Source: Gallionella sp.
Lineage (GTDB): Bacteria > Pseudomonadota > Gammaproteobacteria > Burkholderiales > Gallionellaceae
Length of the DNA stretch: 42,955 nt
NCBI GenBank assembly: GCA_030653355.1
Contig: JAURZN010000052.1
Span: 1-42,955, forward strand
Direction: 5' to 3'
Shown one piece after another: positions 42,819 through 42,955 of the stretch. A model generated the notes under the pieces. It did not search any database, had not been told where the DNA came from, and saw only the letters and a program-made list of their open reading frames with translations. Each line of letters opens with the position of its first letter. The first letter of the stretch is position 1. Position numbers and translations under genes: made by a program.

Positions 42819-42955
42819 GTGCGCCCGTGAAGGCGCGCAAATAGCACGGTGCAAGTCCGTGTCGGAGTATGCCATATCTCCGTAGCTGAAGGTAACTGCG
42901 TCGTCGTGAGGCGGGGTGGGGAGCAACTGGAAGCGAACTGGCGGTCCGTAGTAAA
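42819..42955 (+). mobile_element. Group II intron, 5' part running off the window
   Basis: The sequence GTGCGCCCGTGAAGGCGCGC begins with the conserved GTGCG 5' end and a GCGCC/GGCGC hairpin, followed by AAATAGCACGGTGCAAGTCC and further domain I-like stems up to the window's end. The intron-encoded protein would lie beyond the window. Insertion directly after a hairpin fits class C introns. Confidence 0.62.

Noticed and set aside
42840-42900. tRNA gene
   Set aside because: GGTGCAAGTCC looks like a T-arm at first sight, but no acceptor, D or anticodon arm can be built around it. The context fits group II intron domain I.

Overview
The window reads as a chromosomal segment of a betaproteobacterium, most likely the order Nitrosomonadales and perhaps Gallionellaceae. 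This is inferred from the gene order asd-fimV-truA-trpF-trpB-trpA-accD-folC-dedD-cvpA-purF-metZ and from the proteins themselves, not from any database search. No rRNA, tRNA or CRISPR array was found.

Left two thirds (1-26480), mostly housekeeping. The 3' end of asd and a long fimV lead into a dense plus-strand run: a CbiQ/EcfT-like membrane protein, truA, the trpFBA-accD block, folC-dedD-cvpA-purF, metZ-pncC and recA-recX. A cytochrome b561 and an NfeD/stomatin pair follow. A minus-strand block then carries a GIDE-domain protein with an EF-hand, LemA, a SIMPL protein, a spermidine-synthase-like methyltransferase and NnrD. It faces the very large plus-strand purL. Three coding regions here are altered by short repeats: an inverted heptamer repeat at the truA/trpF junction, a heptamer array at the nnrD/methyltransferase junction, and a palindromic repeat inserted in frame inside purL. 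trpB carries an apparent one-base deletion.

Middle (26480-38900), mixed. It has a Phd/RelE-type toxin-antitoxin pair, a lipoprotein of unknown function, a thiopurine methyltransferase-like gene, and a 953-residue minus-strand protein. That protein combines peptidoglycan binding, a lysozyme/GH19-like domain, a papain-like peptidase and an alpha/beta hydrolase. Then come djlA, rlmM with a long basic N-terminal extension, a HAD phosphatase, an S49 peptidase and a P-type cation ATPase.

Right end (38900-42955), accessory. Remnants of group II introns (one 3' end and two 5' ends) surround two toxin-antitoxin pairs and a two-gene operon of an exported protein and a TIR-domain protein. Each of these small operons ends inside an imperfect palindrome with single bulged bases. 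The one after the TIR gene closely fits an integron attC site. The stretch also holds a cluster of REP-like repeats. My best overall reading is a decayed, integrase-less cassette array invaded by group II introns, with a candidate TIR-based defence operon as its last cassette.
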